This document shows positions 11,601 to 23,322 of a DNA stretch of 64,000 nucleotides, in pieces (the first letter of the stretch is position 1; every line of letters starts with the position of its first letter). A program made the translations under genes and the position numbers. This stretch comes from Malus domestica (taxonomy: Eukaryota; Streptophyta; Magnoliopsida; Rosales; Rosaceae): contig NC_091664.1 in assembly GCF_042453785.1 (NCBI RefSeq), forward strand, positions 1,975,001 through 2,039,000, written 5' to 3'. Below the pieces are notes generated by a model. That model worked only from the letters and a program-made list of their open reading frames with translations. It was not told where the DNA came from and did not search any database.

Positions 11601-14600
11601 AATCGTTTGCTGTTGAGATAATAATACCTTCATTTTCCGCACACTGGTGTAAAATTGCTCAACTCCACACGTAAAAGCGAAATACTCACAAGCTCGTTCA
11701 TAGCAATGCCATGGTGGAAGCATGCTAAGAAATTTGTCGCCACCTACACAAGGTACAGCATCCCCTAGGTTCTTTATCTGAGAAACAAAATGCAAATAAC
11801 TGCAAAAATGAGTTCAATATAATGGAGGCAAGTAGTGAATTCAGTTTTAACAAAAAGAAGCTAACGAAGACCTTCCGAGGTGCAAAAAACAGTTGGTTAA
11901 ACTGTAACGCAAGTAAGCAGAGCAGAAAACAAAAGATAGATGCTAGAACAGCTTCTTCAAAAAACCATTTTCATAACACTCTTTGAGTTATGAAAGGAAA
12001 ATACGTGAAAAACAATACAAACAAAACCAACCTGATGCAACAAATTCCTATGTGTGAGCATGACACCTTTTGGGTTGCCACTTGTTCCACTCGTATATAC
12101 TAATGTAGCAACATCATCCGATTTAATAACTTCATACGTATCAGACTGTTCTGCAATCAGAATATTTACATCAGAGGCTGCAAACGCACCAAGCATTTTG
12201 TAGTCCATTCACAGAAAGAAGATTGAACAATTAATGGACAGAATTAAGAGAGGGAGTGCACACATATTCCTGTAAAACGAAAAAGGAACTTCATACATAA
12301 CGCAAACAGATAGTTGACATACGTTTATCATCAGAATCAAGCAAACTCTTGCGACTCTCTCGTCCCAAATCTAGAATCTCCTTGTAGTCGAAAATAGGAA
12401 CCTTTCCTTCATTTTTCAGGCTTGACTTCTCCCCCCATAGCAGAACAATAAATTTCATCGCCTTGGAACAAAATTCTTCTGATATCCGATTGAACAACTC
12501 AGGACTGTCCACAGCAAGCGCAACACTGTCGGAGCAATGAAGTAAAACATTATTCCATGATTCATTAAGATACAAAGGAAAACATGCTTTTGTAAATAAA
12601 TAAATTCATGTTTTTATGGACCAAGTACTTTCAATGATCTTAACCAAACCCCGCTACTAACTTCATAGAATGGAAATTTCAGATTTAAGATGTATTATCA
12701 AACAGTAATTAAGGTTTATCAATCATATAGTTATATAGACATTGGTAATATACTTTAAATAAGATGAGTGTAGACCCGAACCTATCAGAATGATTGTATA
12801 TTTGCAGTAACTCTTCGACTGATGACCTCGAACCTCTCACCACATTGATTGCTCCAGTGGCCATTATACCTAATCAAAATAAATCAAAACAGTCAGCTTT
12901 AAAAATTTTACAGGAACCCCCCCCAATGAGATAAATCGATAAATTAACACAAACCGAATCATGTGCAGCAGATTAACATTTTTCAATGACTTCGCCCCAA
13001 AATTAACATTGATCAGGTAAGCATTGTCAACATATCGATAAAAGAGGGGTATACAATATACAGTCGGTGGAGGATCTATCAGCAGTGGCAGAAGTTAAGA
13101 GAAAGAATATAATTCCTTTACAAGTAATAAGCATGGCCGTGTCAGGCAATGTATTTTATCTGTAGAATTTTTCAACGATATTTTGCTATGAATAGGATAT
13201 ACACTTGATTTACTATAAAAAACGTGCTTAGTTTATAATCGAAGAGTAAATAGCAGGATGTGAAGCAACAAACCTGAATAGCAAAAGTGACGCTATCAGA
13301 GAAATAGCATGGCCATATAGAAAATGAGCATACCACATCCTAGAAAAGCCACTACAAGATGGCTATGAAGAATGACTCAATGTGAATAAAAATTGCATAC
13401 CTTGATCAGCAACAAGCCAACGGCATGAATTATCAGCAAACAGTGCAATTTTTTCGTCTGGCTTTACTCCAACAACTCTCATCCCTTCAGCAAAGTCCAA
13501 AATTTCCTGCTCAAGCTGCAATTTTGAAGAAAGCGAAAGAAAGACACTCAATGGAACTGTAAAACTCTAAACACAAAAAATAGATTAAGTGAGATCATAA
13601 AAATTATACAAGAACAAATTGATATAATCAACCAAGTTGATGGCCAGGAAGGTTTCAAATTACAACACTCAAACGCTTTTCAAATTGAAAGTGTCAACTG
13701 TTAAGTTAGACAGCACCCAAAATCAAAATCTGAAAGTGAAAACCCCAATGTAGACTCAGCAACAGAAACCTATGAAAGAACAAATTTGATGCTTACTGGT
13801 ACAAAACCAGAGACGACTTAACAAAACAATGAAAGAAAAAAGTTGTAGTAGAAAAGTAGCGTAGACTCAACAACATTGGTGGTAATCTTTTTTATTCAAT
13901 GAAAGTTAATTTTTAAAATCAACGAAGAATATTGTTAAACCCAACAAAGAAGAGAGGAATTTTGTTTTCTGTTCATTGTCCTCCTAGTCTCCAACTACAT
14001 CTACTAGTAACAAACATGAACCCTTAATAAAAGCATTAAGTTCCCATCGTGATGAATCAGTGACCAACAAAAAGAGCAAAGTAGCCATGATAAAATAAGT
14101 ATGAAAGTGATAAGTCAGAAATGGAAAAGAAAACTAACCTGTTTATAAGTTATACTCGAAGGTGGGTCATGATAGGGATCCACCAATGCTACTAGGTCAC
14201 CATATTTCGCAGCTGAAGATCTCCAAATATCAGGAACTGCTTTCCACCTATCAGATTCTGAAGCATCATTATCATCTAGTAACACACGTTCCAGGAAAGG
14301 TGAATGCCTTCGTATCTGCTTTTCTTCTGTCTGTAACATAGTTTTTTTTGGCAAATACAAATAGGCGTGACCATCTGTATATCAGACATTCCAAGGCTTC
14401 TACAGCTAAAGAGAAAACAAACACAGACTTTATAATATATACTCAATAAGACCATCACAACAAGATCAAAAGTCTTTGATAGTTCCAAATATGAGGTGAT
14501 GAAGTTAGAAGACGATACACACTAGCTATATGGATGTGGCATGATCTTTAGCAATCAAGCAGATAGAGGAATAAGAGTACAGACCAAATCCTCTAGCCGG

Positions 14601-15821
14601 AAAAATACTAGCCCTATAAACTGTGGAAGCATGCATATATCAGGTTCTAATTCCATATTTGAAAAGAAATATGCAAAAGAGTGAAGAACGAAGATGATGG
14701 GCATATACAGCTTTTGTTCAGGTGTCTACAGACACAGTTGTGTATTAGTCGGAGCCTGGAGGTGACATCTAGTATTTGAAATTGAAAGCATAACCAAGGT
14801 AGCAGCTTTTCAGTAAGAATTCAAATTCAAATTCAAAGCCAATAAAACTTTTTTCTCCAATTCAAAACTCTGGCCCAATATGAATAAGAACTCTGGTAAT
14901 CAAGAAGAATCCATACTATAACATCATAAAGAAGAGTGATTTCTTCACACCTTTTTTCACCTTCTACACCCCGTCCCCTTAATTCCAGCCCTTGATTCTC
15001 CTTTGATTGTTCAATCCAATGGCTGAAAAAGGAGAGGGCTTTGCAGGATGTGAAAAAGAGTGTGCAAAATCATTCCCCTACAGAAAAACTCATGGGAACA
15101 AAAACTAATGCATAGAATACAAAAACCTTATGAAGCCAAAGATGATCAACAAATTAACTTGATTACCTAGCACTTTTATGAGAATTTAAAATACAATATA
15201 TTCCACACAAACGAAAAGTCAATTCCATGAATGTCACAGACGTGGGTTAGGTCAGGTGGATGAGACTGTGTGCCCAATCTCTTGCACCCCAAGTTCCAAT
15301 ACCACTCGTCGTAGATAAGAGTAGTTGAGAATATCGTCTTGTCAAAAAGAAGAAGTCCAGGATCGTCAAAACAGCCAATTTCAGAATACCGTCTCATCAT
15401 GTTTTCGTGGAACCATAAATTCTCACCACTAATGATAGAATCGAAGACATACTAAAGTTACAGGCAATACTAACATACTATGAACACAAAACTATAAACT
15501 GAATAGTACGAATAATTACGGATACCCCCACTAAGGAATCCATTTTCAAAGAAAACATATAGAACTCTCGAAAGGGTGTTGAGGAATCACCTTGGACTGG
15601 CATAACACTCTAAATCCACGACTGACAGAAATCCCACCTCGGCTTCCGTGCCATTTTCTATGATAAAGTTGTCCGCTTCTGGAATTATTGTTGGAACGGA
15701 ACTGAAGGGTGTGCCCGCAATCAGAAGAGCTGCCCAGGACGTAGTTTGGCGCTAAGAAAAAGGTGGCCATTTGGATGACAGAAGCAGAAGCAGAAGCAGA
15801 AACTACGGAAATTGGGTTCAT
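8661..15821 (-). CDS. AAE15: Plastid long-chain acyl-ACP synthetase AAE15/AAE16-type, copy 1
   Basis: Activates free fatty acids with ATP and loads them onto acyl carrier protein in the plastid. Eighteen exons on the minus strand: 15591-15821, 14139-14330, 13401-13515, 12782-12869, 12323-12525, 12032-12150, 11628-11777, 11355-11422, 11180-11285, 10837-10995, 10670-10723, 10509-10589, 10137-10274, 9715-9874, 9326-9405, 9082-9230, 8849-8906, 8661-8753. All introns are GT-AG and phases match throughout, giving 747 residues, close to the family length. Seen: Ser-rich N-terminus as in a transit peptide; AMP-binding motif [19 protein letters not shown] near 295; [10 protein letters not shown] near 503; [10 protein letters not shown] near 582; C-terminal PTMKIRRDR with a likely catalytic lysine. 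The start is the first in-frame ATG; upstream GTG is ignored. Intact, with no stop or frameshift in any exon. Confidence 0.93.
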
Positions 15822-16246
15822 CAGAGCTCCCAGAACAGCTTCTTCTGTGCGTCTCCCTTTTAATGTATTTATCGACACAGAGAGAGAGGAGTGTGGGAGA
15901 TTGATTGCAGGAAGTTGAAAAGAAGGTGAAGCCGTGAAGGAAATGCAAAAGTCGTGTGAAAGAATGCGAGCAAAGAGTTACAAGACAACGTTTTCTGTGC
16001 CGAGTCGATGGAAGTTGTTCACGTCGGACCAAGAACATGAATTTGAGGAGATAATGGTATATATTTATTTATTATTATTTTTTGTTACTTTTACTTTTAT
16101 TAAGGTTATTGATGATGCATTGGAGGAGGGAGGTACGAGGTATCTTTCCTTTGCTTAATTAATTAGGGAGTCTTAATTTCTTAAACGAATTTTTTTTTAA
16201 AAGAACGATATATTAATGACCTCAAATGAGAGTTTCATCAAATCTA

Positions 16247-16744
16247 GGGGTGTATTGAATTGAGATTTTACTAGATTTTAATTCTTTTAATAAATCTAAG
16301 GTATTCAATTAGGATTTTAAGGATGATGTATTCAATAGGAATTTGGAGGGATTTTAATTCTTTTAATGAATCTAGGCGTATTCAATTAGGATTTTAAGTG
16401 ATTCTCTGAAATTCAATGTATATTCAATTAGGATTTTAAGATAGTTTATTAAAGTCTTTAGAAATCCGGTATATTCAATTAGAATTTTAAAGAAGTTTAT
16501 AACATTTCAAATGTATTCAATTAGAATTAGAATTTAAAGAATTTGGCAAAATTGAGGAATTAGAGGGAATTGGATAGATTTTGTAGTGTATTTTAAGCAT
16601 CACAAATATCACCTCTCCCCATAAGATTTCGATGGAATTGAATCAAATTTTTACATGGAATCTCTACAAATCAATTAAACTCCATAAAAATCCATGGATT
16701 TATAAATCCATTAAAATATTTCAAATTCCCAATTGAATACACCC
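16247..16744. mobile_element. PIF/Harbinger-like MITE, copy A
   Basis: Ends GGGTGTATTGAATTGAGA and TCCCAATTGAATACACCC form inverted repeats. The interior repeats GTATTCAATTAGGATTTTAA several times. The target duplication is unclear (CTA against TAA). It shares its body with the two following units. Confidence 0.6.
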
Positions 16745-17530
16745 TAAGTGATTCCTTGAAATTCAAGGTGTATTCAATCATGATTTTAAGATAATTTATT
16801 AAAATCCTTAGAAATCCGGGTGTATTCAATTAGGATTTTAAAGAAATTTATAACATTCCAGATGTATTCAATTAGAAATTGATTTTAAATAATTTGAGAA
16901 AGTTAAGGAATTAAAGGGAATTGGAGAGATTTCGTAGTGTATTTTAAACATCCACAAATCTCACATCTTTTCATGAGATTTTCGAGGGAATTGAATCAAG
17001 CTTTTATATGGAATCTCTACAAATCAATTAAGGGGGGTGTATTCAATTTGGAATTTGAGAGATTTTAATGGATTTATAAATCCATGGATTTTTACGGAGT
17101 TTAACTGATTTGTAGAGATTCTATGTAAAATTTTGATTCAATTCCCTCGAAATCTCATGGGAAGAGGTGAGATTTGTGGATGCTTAAAATACACTACAAA
17201 ATCTCTCCAATTCCCTCTAATTCCTCAACTTTTCCAAATTCTCTAAATTCTAATTCTAATTGAATACACCTAGAATGTTATAAACTTCTTTAAAATTCTA
17301 ATTGAATACACTTGGATTTCTAAGGATTTTAATAAACTATCTTAAAATTCTGATTGAATACACATTGAATTTCAGAGAATCACTTAAAATTCTGATTGAA
17401 TACCCCTAAATTCATTAAAAGAATTAAAATCCCTCAAAATCTCAATTGAATACACCCCCCTAAATTCCATAAAAATTCATGGATTTATAAATCCATTAAA
17501 GTCTCTCAAATTCTCAATTGATTACACTCC
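16745..17530. mobile_element. PIF/Harbinger-like MITE, copy C, interrupted by inverted copy B
   Basis: Copy C has the same orientation as copy A but lacks its left end. It runs 16745-17031, is broken by the inverted element at 17032-17460, and resumes at 17461 with the matching downstream part (CCATAAAAATTCATGGATTT), ending in CAATTGATTACACTCCC. Confidence 0.65.
17032..17460. mobile_element. PIF/Harbinger-like MITE, copy B, nested and inverted, TAA duplication
   Basis: This 429-bp element begins GGGGGGTGTATTCAATT and ends with the inverse, AATTGAATACACCCCCC. A 3-bp TAA (17029-17031 and 17461-17463) flanks it. It sits inside copy C, and removing it with one TAA restores continuity with copy A. 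Confidence 0.85.
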
Positions 17531-17549
17531 CTCGAGGGAATCCTAAATA

Positions 17550-18130
17550 GTGTCATGTTGATCCTCGAACCAAACTATCTCGTTGCCAATTAACACGGCA
17601 AACTGAGCTTCATAGGCAACCTCATTACAACTTCTAGTTCTAGGCATGATCTGTATAAATTAAAATACAGCTGCCCAGTACACCACGTCCTCCGCAATCA
17701 TACGAATAGCAGATATGTCCCTAGGCTGGTCGTTAATCGCATCGAGAGCATGAGTGAAATTACTCTCGACCACAATCTGTTGTACGCAGACGCAGTACAC
17801 CCATACGCTCTGCTACCGGATACCTTCCCAAGTTTCTAGCAATTTGATGTGTGCGACGAGAAATTTTTCAATGTGATCGATACACGGAATGGTACATTAC
17901 GTGTCATTATACAAATAGTGGGATATGTGTATTAAAAAAATTAATAATTTAAAAAATAAAAATTTTCACCATTTGTATAAAAACACGTGATGTATCCCAT
18001 GTTCTGTTAATAATAAAAAATCTTTCGTGTGCGACAAACGAAATGCCCTTCTTTCTCCAAGCACTAGCCGCCACAAAGTGCCCATGCCCATCACGAATTA
18101 CGACCCCCACACCACTTAATTTTTCAAACG
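17550..18130 (-). pseudogene. Broken RNase H-like domain gene fragment, split by a MITE
   Basis: Read on the minus strand, the fragment starts with GVGVVIRDGHGHFVAASAW (about 18045-18105), the usual N-terminal strand of plant RNase H-like (RVT_3) domains. It continues after the insertion with VVESNFTHALDAINDQPRD and ends with RTRSCNEVAYEAQFAVLIGN near 17580-17660. Frames shift and stops occur (for example after WEGIR), and a 169-bp MITE interrupts it. It is probably the tail of a non-LTR retroelement or a domesticated RNase H family member; the context does not decide. Confidence 0.65.
17858..18026. mobile_element. MULE-type MITE, 169 bp, inside the RNase H pseudogene
   Basis: Bounded by an exact 9-bp repeat GTGTGCGAC (17849-17857 and 18027-18035). 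Termini GAGAAATTTTTCAATGTGATC and AATAATAAAAAATCTTTC are imperfect inverted repeats. The interior contains TATACAAATAGTGGGATATGTGT, as in the 22466-22635 element, which is 170 bp long and of the same family. Confidence 0.85.
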
Positions 18131-18429
18131 ATTACTTAGTCCAAAATTAGAAGGCTACTATTCAAATAAACTCAAGTTATACAAATTACAAATGGACAGT
18201 GAGAAATATATCAGATAAAGAGACATTTTTGTGGTTTTCTGGTTTTGCCGCGGTTCCCAATTATATATAATCGCATTTTAGGACTACCATGCTAAAGTAG
18301 CGTTAGTGTCAAAATGATAGTTTTCCCTTTACAGATGATGCGTAGAGACAAAATGTATCAAAATTTAGATGGGTAATTCGATTGAATTAAGAATACATGG
18401 ATTATATGCTCGTTATGACGATTTTACTC

Positions 18430-19730
18430 TTGACGTTGTGAGCATACCATAAACCACTTCAGGAAATGTAGCATCTGTCTATCCTACATGATAGACTGTA
18501 GCACCAGTCTCACCTCTGAGTATTAGGCCTTTGGGCCACCAACAAATGAAAGGTGTTTTGGGCCATGATTGTCCTGCCATCGGGCCATACCTGACCCAGT
18601 GTTTGTGGGAAGCTGATTCTACAAAGTCTCCACTTGAGTGTCAAGTGCGCTGACGATGATACCAACAGGAACACTACAAAGACTGTTGTGTACCATCACT
18701 AGCAAAACATTAAGGTCTACCTAGTATGGTTTGCAACCTTTCATCACAACTGTTTGCTAGGGTTCAGGTCTATAAATAACTAAGTCAAATGAGAAAATCA
18801 ATCGTCTGCTAGGGTTCAGGTCTATAAATAACTAAGTCAAATGAGAAAATCGATAATCGACACTTACTACTTAGAACTTTTTCAAGTTCTTATTTTCTCT
18901 CAAATTGCTTATCTAACTTACGTATCGGGGAGGCCCTTTGGCGGACACCCTCTCATTTTTTGTAAGCTCTCTTGTAGGTGAAATTTCGTCTAGTCAACCG
19001 TGTACGAAATTTACATCCACAAATTAGTGTTTTTATTGAGAGTAAAATTGAGTTATAGAACGCGTGCTTAGAGATCTAAGCGAAGAAAGTAAATTTCAAT
19101 ATCTTTCTTCATCGTTCTTTGTCCTTCATTCATCATCCTTGTTCACATCGGGTAACAATGGTGAACACGTGAAGAACCACGAGCAAGAACAACAACGGCC
19201 AATTCTTCAATCTGGGATTGTCATGAATTCTCCACGGTCAAGGAAAGTGGATCCAAAGTTTTCATTGATAACGACCCTTCACAGCCTTTTTCCGAGGCTC
19301 GGAGCCACTTTCGCCGCGAATTGGGATTGACGTGGCTACGTGAAGGCCCCAAATTGCCGTCAGGAATCTCCACGAGCAAAAACAGCAGCATCCTGAACAG
19401 CCCCGACAACAGCAACAGCAGCGACAACAACCGCCATTAGAGCGTCCCTACCTCATTTAGCCGATTCCTGTCAAACAGCCCACTACCAGTTCAGTCGCCT
19501 CCTGCTGAGCAGCAACCATCAGCTCCATGTGCCTAGGCCCATCATTGCAGCCTCTAGCGGCTCTACTGCATTGTATCACGTCACTACTAGCAGACGTGCG
19601 ACAGCAGACCACTAGGGGTTCCGGCCATCTGGAAGCTCTTTCTTTGCAGACCTTACCACTACGCTCACTCAGCGGACGAGGATGCTCAATCGAACTCCTC
19701 TACTGCCGCGATAATCCACGAAAATAAAGG
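18430..19730 (+). repeat. LTR-like remnant with duplicated TATA segment and short gag-like leader
   Basis: A 45-bp segment containing TCTATAAATAACTAAGTC is tandemly duplicated (18755-18799 and 18807-18851). It is followed by TTCTTATTTTCTCTCAAATTGC and GGGGAGGCCCTTTGGCGG, features like an LTR R/U5. Downstream frames (19064-19730) are Gln/Asn-rich and broken and matched no family I recognise. Reading it as a decayed non-autonomous LTR element is inference. Confidence 0.4.
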
Positions 19731-19843
19731 AAAAAGAAAGGTTCAAATGTTAAGGTTCTATAGATAGACAACGCAAATTTTCTTTTGTTGCAGAAATTGT
19801 AAAACTTGTCAACAACAGCATGGATGGCATGATGCAAAAAAAG

Positions 19844-20012
19844 GGTAATGTTAGGGAGACTAAGTTTCGAGACTAAATTAGTAAACTAAACGATGTGTCA
19901 ACAATAGAAATGAGTACGTTTATCAACGTTTAAGTAATAACTCGATTATCAATTTCCATATCCCTTAATTTCTAAAATTTTGTCAATAAATTTAACCTCC
20001 TTAGCATTACTC
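19844..20012. mobile_element. MITE of the GTAATGTTAGGGAG family
   Basis: The left end GGTAATGTTAGGGAGACTAAG and right end TTTAACCTCCTTAGCATTAC are imperfect inverted repeats and share termini with the interrupted element at 6072-6440. No exact target duplication was found. Confidence 0.55.
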
Positions 20013-20579
20013 CGTAGAAAAAACTGCTCTGTATCTTAAACCTTTAACTCGTAACAAAATGGTGTTCAAAAATTAACACGCATGTAAGAAAATTGCACTC
20101 TAAATTCTAACAGACTAATCGACGAAGGAATTCTTTCCACACAATGAAAGACTATACGAGACGAAACCTCAAAGGCTCATTTGTCACTGTGAGAGCATAT
20201 AAAGAAGGGAAAAGTAATGTCAATATATATGCAATATTGGTTGAAAATTTTATAAGCCATGCTCTGTTAAAGACTTACTGTTAAAAAATTTAAAATACCA
20301 TTAATTTAATTCCCATTGTCTCAGTGACCAAACAAACGAGAAGTGTCTGGTAGCTGAGCAAACTGCGACTCTGAGGATTATGATCGGAATATGAAATAGA
20401 AACACGGTAACAAGAAAGAAGACGATGCATCTCAGAAGAAAATCAAACCTCTACTAGCAAGAGAATACATATCTATTAGCTACTAAAATACGAAATCTCG
20501 TAATGAGACGTCGTCAACTCAAACTCTAAACCCTACTAAAAAAGCTTGGAATATGCAGAAAGGGAATCGAGATTCCTGC
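20013..20579. other. Intergenic, 3' side of the F-box gene
   Basis: No gene or repeat family was recognised. The part next to 20580 should hold the F-box 3' UTR. Confidence 0.35.
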
Positions 20580-21830
20580 TCATTCTGATTCCTTGTCGCT
20601 TTCCTGCTTGACCTGATTCCTGTTTAGTAAAGATGGCCAAAGCGGTGTGAAGTTGGGAATATGGAGAAATCCTTCTGAAAGATTTGAAGGTAAACCATCA
20701 AGGTCAAATCTTACAATCATCTTAGGAGTATAAGCCCACAATCGATTCTCATGCGTAAACCAGATCTTCCCTTCCTTTGTGAATTTCAATATATCAGTAA
20801 CACAAAACTTAGAAGAGTATGTGAACTCATGCTCTTTAGTCCAAGACTCCTTCATCACCCAAATCTCAATCATACTAGGTGTTGATCTAAGAATTAGGAA
20901 GAGACTACCTTTGAGGACTCCGAGCTTGAGCTGAGCAACTGTCAGATGCAAACAGCAAGGCGGTAGTGGTAACTGTTGGAAGCACTCTCTTTCGACGTCA
21001 AATGCACATAGAAAGGGAGCACCTGCACTTGGAGAAACAGGGATGCCATATGCATATAGAACGGGACGGTCCCTGTTATGACTTTGAGCAATCCAATAAA
21101 GAAATCCATTGAGATAAACCCCAAGAGAATTTCCATGGAAACTGTCGAAGGATTCTCCAGTTTTTCTCCAAATCCCAGAGCCAACTTTCAAAACCATTAC
21201 ATCACAAGATCCTTCAAACGGACTCATAATCCGGACTACTTTATAGAGGTTGCTAATGGGACTAAACCCAAACCCTAAACAATCTCTCTTTGCAGGTTCG
21301 GTAGGTGTTGGAAGAGTTAAAGACTCACCGGTGACAGGATTAGACAAGTAAAAACGATGGACCTCTGTCATCGCAGGGTACACGAGAGATTCGCGGTAGC
21401 AGAGGAAGCCGTTGCACGAACCCACAAGGGAATATTCAAGTACTTTAGCTTTGACATTTGGGTAGATGATTTTACTGAAGCGCTTGAGCACGACCTGGTT
21501 TCGGTTTGAAGCCCTGTCGAAGTCGACCAGAAACTGGCCTTTCCATTTGGGGTGATTCAGTTCGTTGAACAAAAGGCAATCCGGCGTTCGTGAAAATAGG
21601 TCTTCTGTGAACTGAGGGTCCGATAGCAAACGACGCCAGGACTTGCATGTACGGTTGCACTCGACGAGCGTTTTGATTGGGAGTTTGCAGAAGATCTGCA
21701 CTGTTACATCGTCTGGTAACTGAAGGATGTAGGGTTTATGATCGTGCTCTTCTTCTTCATTAACTTCTAGTTTCAGGGATCCGTCGCTGCTGCTTGGTGG
21801 GTGCCTGCAGCACGCTTTAGTTTTCTTCAT
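20580..21830 (-). CDS. F-box protein with F-box-associated (FBA) domain
   Basis: A single-exon gene for 416 residues. F-box proteins are the substrate-selecting subunits of SCF ubiquitin ligases and bind SKP1 through the F-box. Seen: an acidic linker (EVNEEEEHDH), then the F-box at about 34-80 (LPDDVTVQIFCKLPIKTLVECNRTCKSWRRLLSDPQF), then an FBA-type region (SLVGSCNGFLCYRE about 138; FYLSNPVTGESLTLPTP; LGFGFSPISNLYKVVRI). There are no kelch motifs. The gene lies between the two AAE15 copies and has no counterpart beside the other copy, so it was either inserted there or its partner was lost. The start is the first ATG of the frame. A TATA-rich stretch lies about 160 bp upstream. The target protein is unknown. 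Confidence 0.9.
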   Translation of the reverse strand: MKKTKACCRHPPSSSDGSLKLEVNEEEEHDHKPYILQLPDDVTVQIFCKLPIKTLVECNRTCKSWRRLLSDPQFTEDLFSRTPDCLLFNELNHPKWKGQFLVDFDRASNRNQVVLKRFSKIIYPNVKAKVLEYSLVGSCNGFLCYRESLVYPAMTEVHRFYLSNPVTGESLTLPTPTEPAKRDCLGFGFSPISNLYKVVRIMSPFEGSCDVMVLKVGSGIWRKTGESFDSFHGNSLGVYLNGFLYWIAQSHNRDRPVLYAYGIPVSPSAGAPFLCAFDVERECFQQLPLPPCCLHLTVAQLKLGVLKGSLFLILRSTPSMIEIWVMKESWTKEHEFTYSSKFCVTDILKFTKEGKIWFTHENRLWAYTPKMIVRFDLDGLPSNLSEGFLHIPNFTPLWPSLLNRNQVKQESDKESE

Positions 21831-22089
21831 CGTCGAGAGAGAGGGAGGGAGAAGTGTTTATTAGTATGACCTCCCCACTTAGGGTTGGTTGTGTCGTTGA
21901 GTTGCGGAGACCGTAGATTGTTTTGGAGCGAGGAGAGGAAGAAGAAAGTATGGAGAAAATTGTTGTTTTCTCAGTGATTCAGGCCATATATATATGTATT
22001 AGAATGGATTTAAAACTACAAACGAAAAAGAGTCCGTTTTTGCTACGGATGAGGATTCTCTGCTTATTTTTAGCTCCACCAGTTAACCT

Positions 22090-22230
22090 GTAGAGATTAT
22101 TTAGCATACTCGAAACACAAGATGATACAATATATATCATCATATAAGTAGAACGACACTTAAAATATAAAATTTTCATCCACTTATATAATAACATCTA
22201 GTGTACCATCTCATGCATAAAAATTTTCTC
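22090..22230. repeat. Possible diverged third copy of the 170-bp MITE family
   Basis: AAATATAAAATTTTCATCCACTTATATAATAACA and the AAAATTTTCTCTT end resemble the 17858 and 22466 elements. No target duplication is visible, so this is a weak call. Confidence 0.35.
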
Positions 22231-22465
22231 TTAACCGTGATGTGGCACTACTCCTAATCCTTATATAATTAATTGGGCCACGTCACCGTGTCTATTAACC
22301 ATATGTTATCTAGTCATTTAATTAAATATTTATGAAAATAAAAGCAATTAAATTAGGGTTTTTTTTACTATGGTAGTATTTCTTTTCATTTGTAAATGAG
22401 AGATCATCTGAGGAGAAACTCATTTCGAAACGAGAAATGCAACTCTTACACTCTTGACTCTCAGG

Positions 22466-22635
22466 AAGAGAATTTTTAGTGTGATCGGAACATAGGGGGA
22501 TACACCACGTATCACTATGCAAATGGTAAGATATGTGTGTTAAAAAGTTAATAGCGTAAAAAAATAAAATTTCCATCACCTATATAAAAGCACGCGATGT
22601 ACCACCTGTGTTCCGATTACAAAGAAAAATTTCTT
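22466..22635. mobile_element. MULE-type MITE, 170 bp, 9-bp target duplication
   Basis: Flanked by an exact 9-bp ACTCTCAGG (22457-22465 and 22636-22644). Termini AAGAGAATTTTTAGTGTGATC and ATTACAAAGAAAAATTTCTT are inverted repeats with GGAACA just inside. Same family as 17858-18026. Confidence 0.88.
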
Positions 22636-22841
22636 ACTCTCAGGAGACAATGCACTAAGAAGCTGCTCATCTCAAGGCCTCCTGAAAACCCTTTCTTTGA
22701 GAAAAGCCGTCTTGCTCTCCCACTCTGTTTTCCAAGTGGGTTGGATTACATCGAGCAGCTTCTGGGAAAAAAATTGAGGCTTGTCTTTTTTATATGCACG
22801 AGTGCTTCATTAACATGGTCCAATACATAGTACTTGCAACT

Positions 22842-23322
22842 AAGGTATAAAATATCGATGATATCGAAAATATTGGTAGTCCAAAAATACGGAAATTTTG
22901 ATGGAAATATTGGGATATTATCGATATCGATAAAAATTGAATAAAAACCATGGAAATTGTAAGAAAAACTTGAAAATTTTTATTGAAACTTTACAGGATG
23001 TTTATTTAGTCAATTATCTATTAGTTTATCAAAAAAAATTGGAAGGAAATGCATTGCATGATAGATATAACTGATTTAAGTTGATTATATAGCGAGCTGG
23101 CAAACAGTGTGAGTGTAGAATATATGTAGTAATTAATGAAAGAAGTTTAAACACACCATAATCATTTATATATAATGAATTAGTACAATATTTTACACTT
23201 TATACATTGCATGGTAAGATACATGAGTGACTTAGCAAGGTCTAAAATATCGATGATATCAGAAATATCGATAGTCCAAAAATACGGAAATTTCGATGGA
23301 AATATCGAGATATTATGGATAT
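22842..23322. repeat. Direct repeat pair of about 85 bp enclosing about 310 bp
   Basis: Units at about 22842-22927 and 23236-23322 share TAAAATATCGATGATATC, TAGTCCAAAAATACGGAAAT and GATGGAAATAT in the same order and orientation. The spacer is AT-rich without coding. It could be a miniature TRIM-like element or two copies of a dispersed repeat. Confidence 0.5.

Noticed and set aside
15822..15878. An upstream start for AAE15 copy 1 (frame extends to 15878).
   Set aside because: The codon at 15878 is GTG; the first ATG in frame is at 15821 and aligns better with the start of copy 2.
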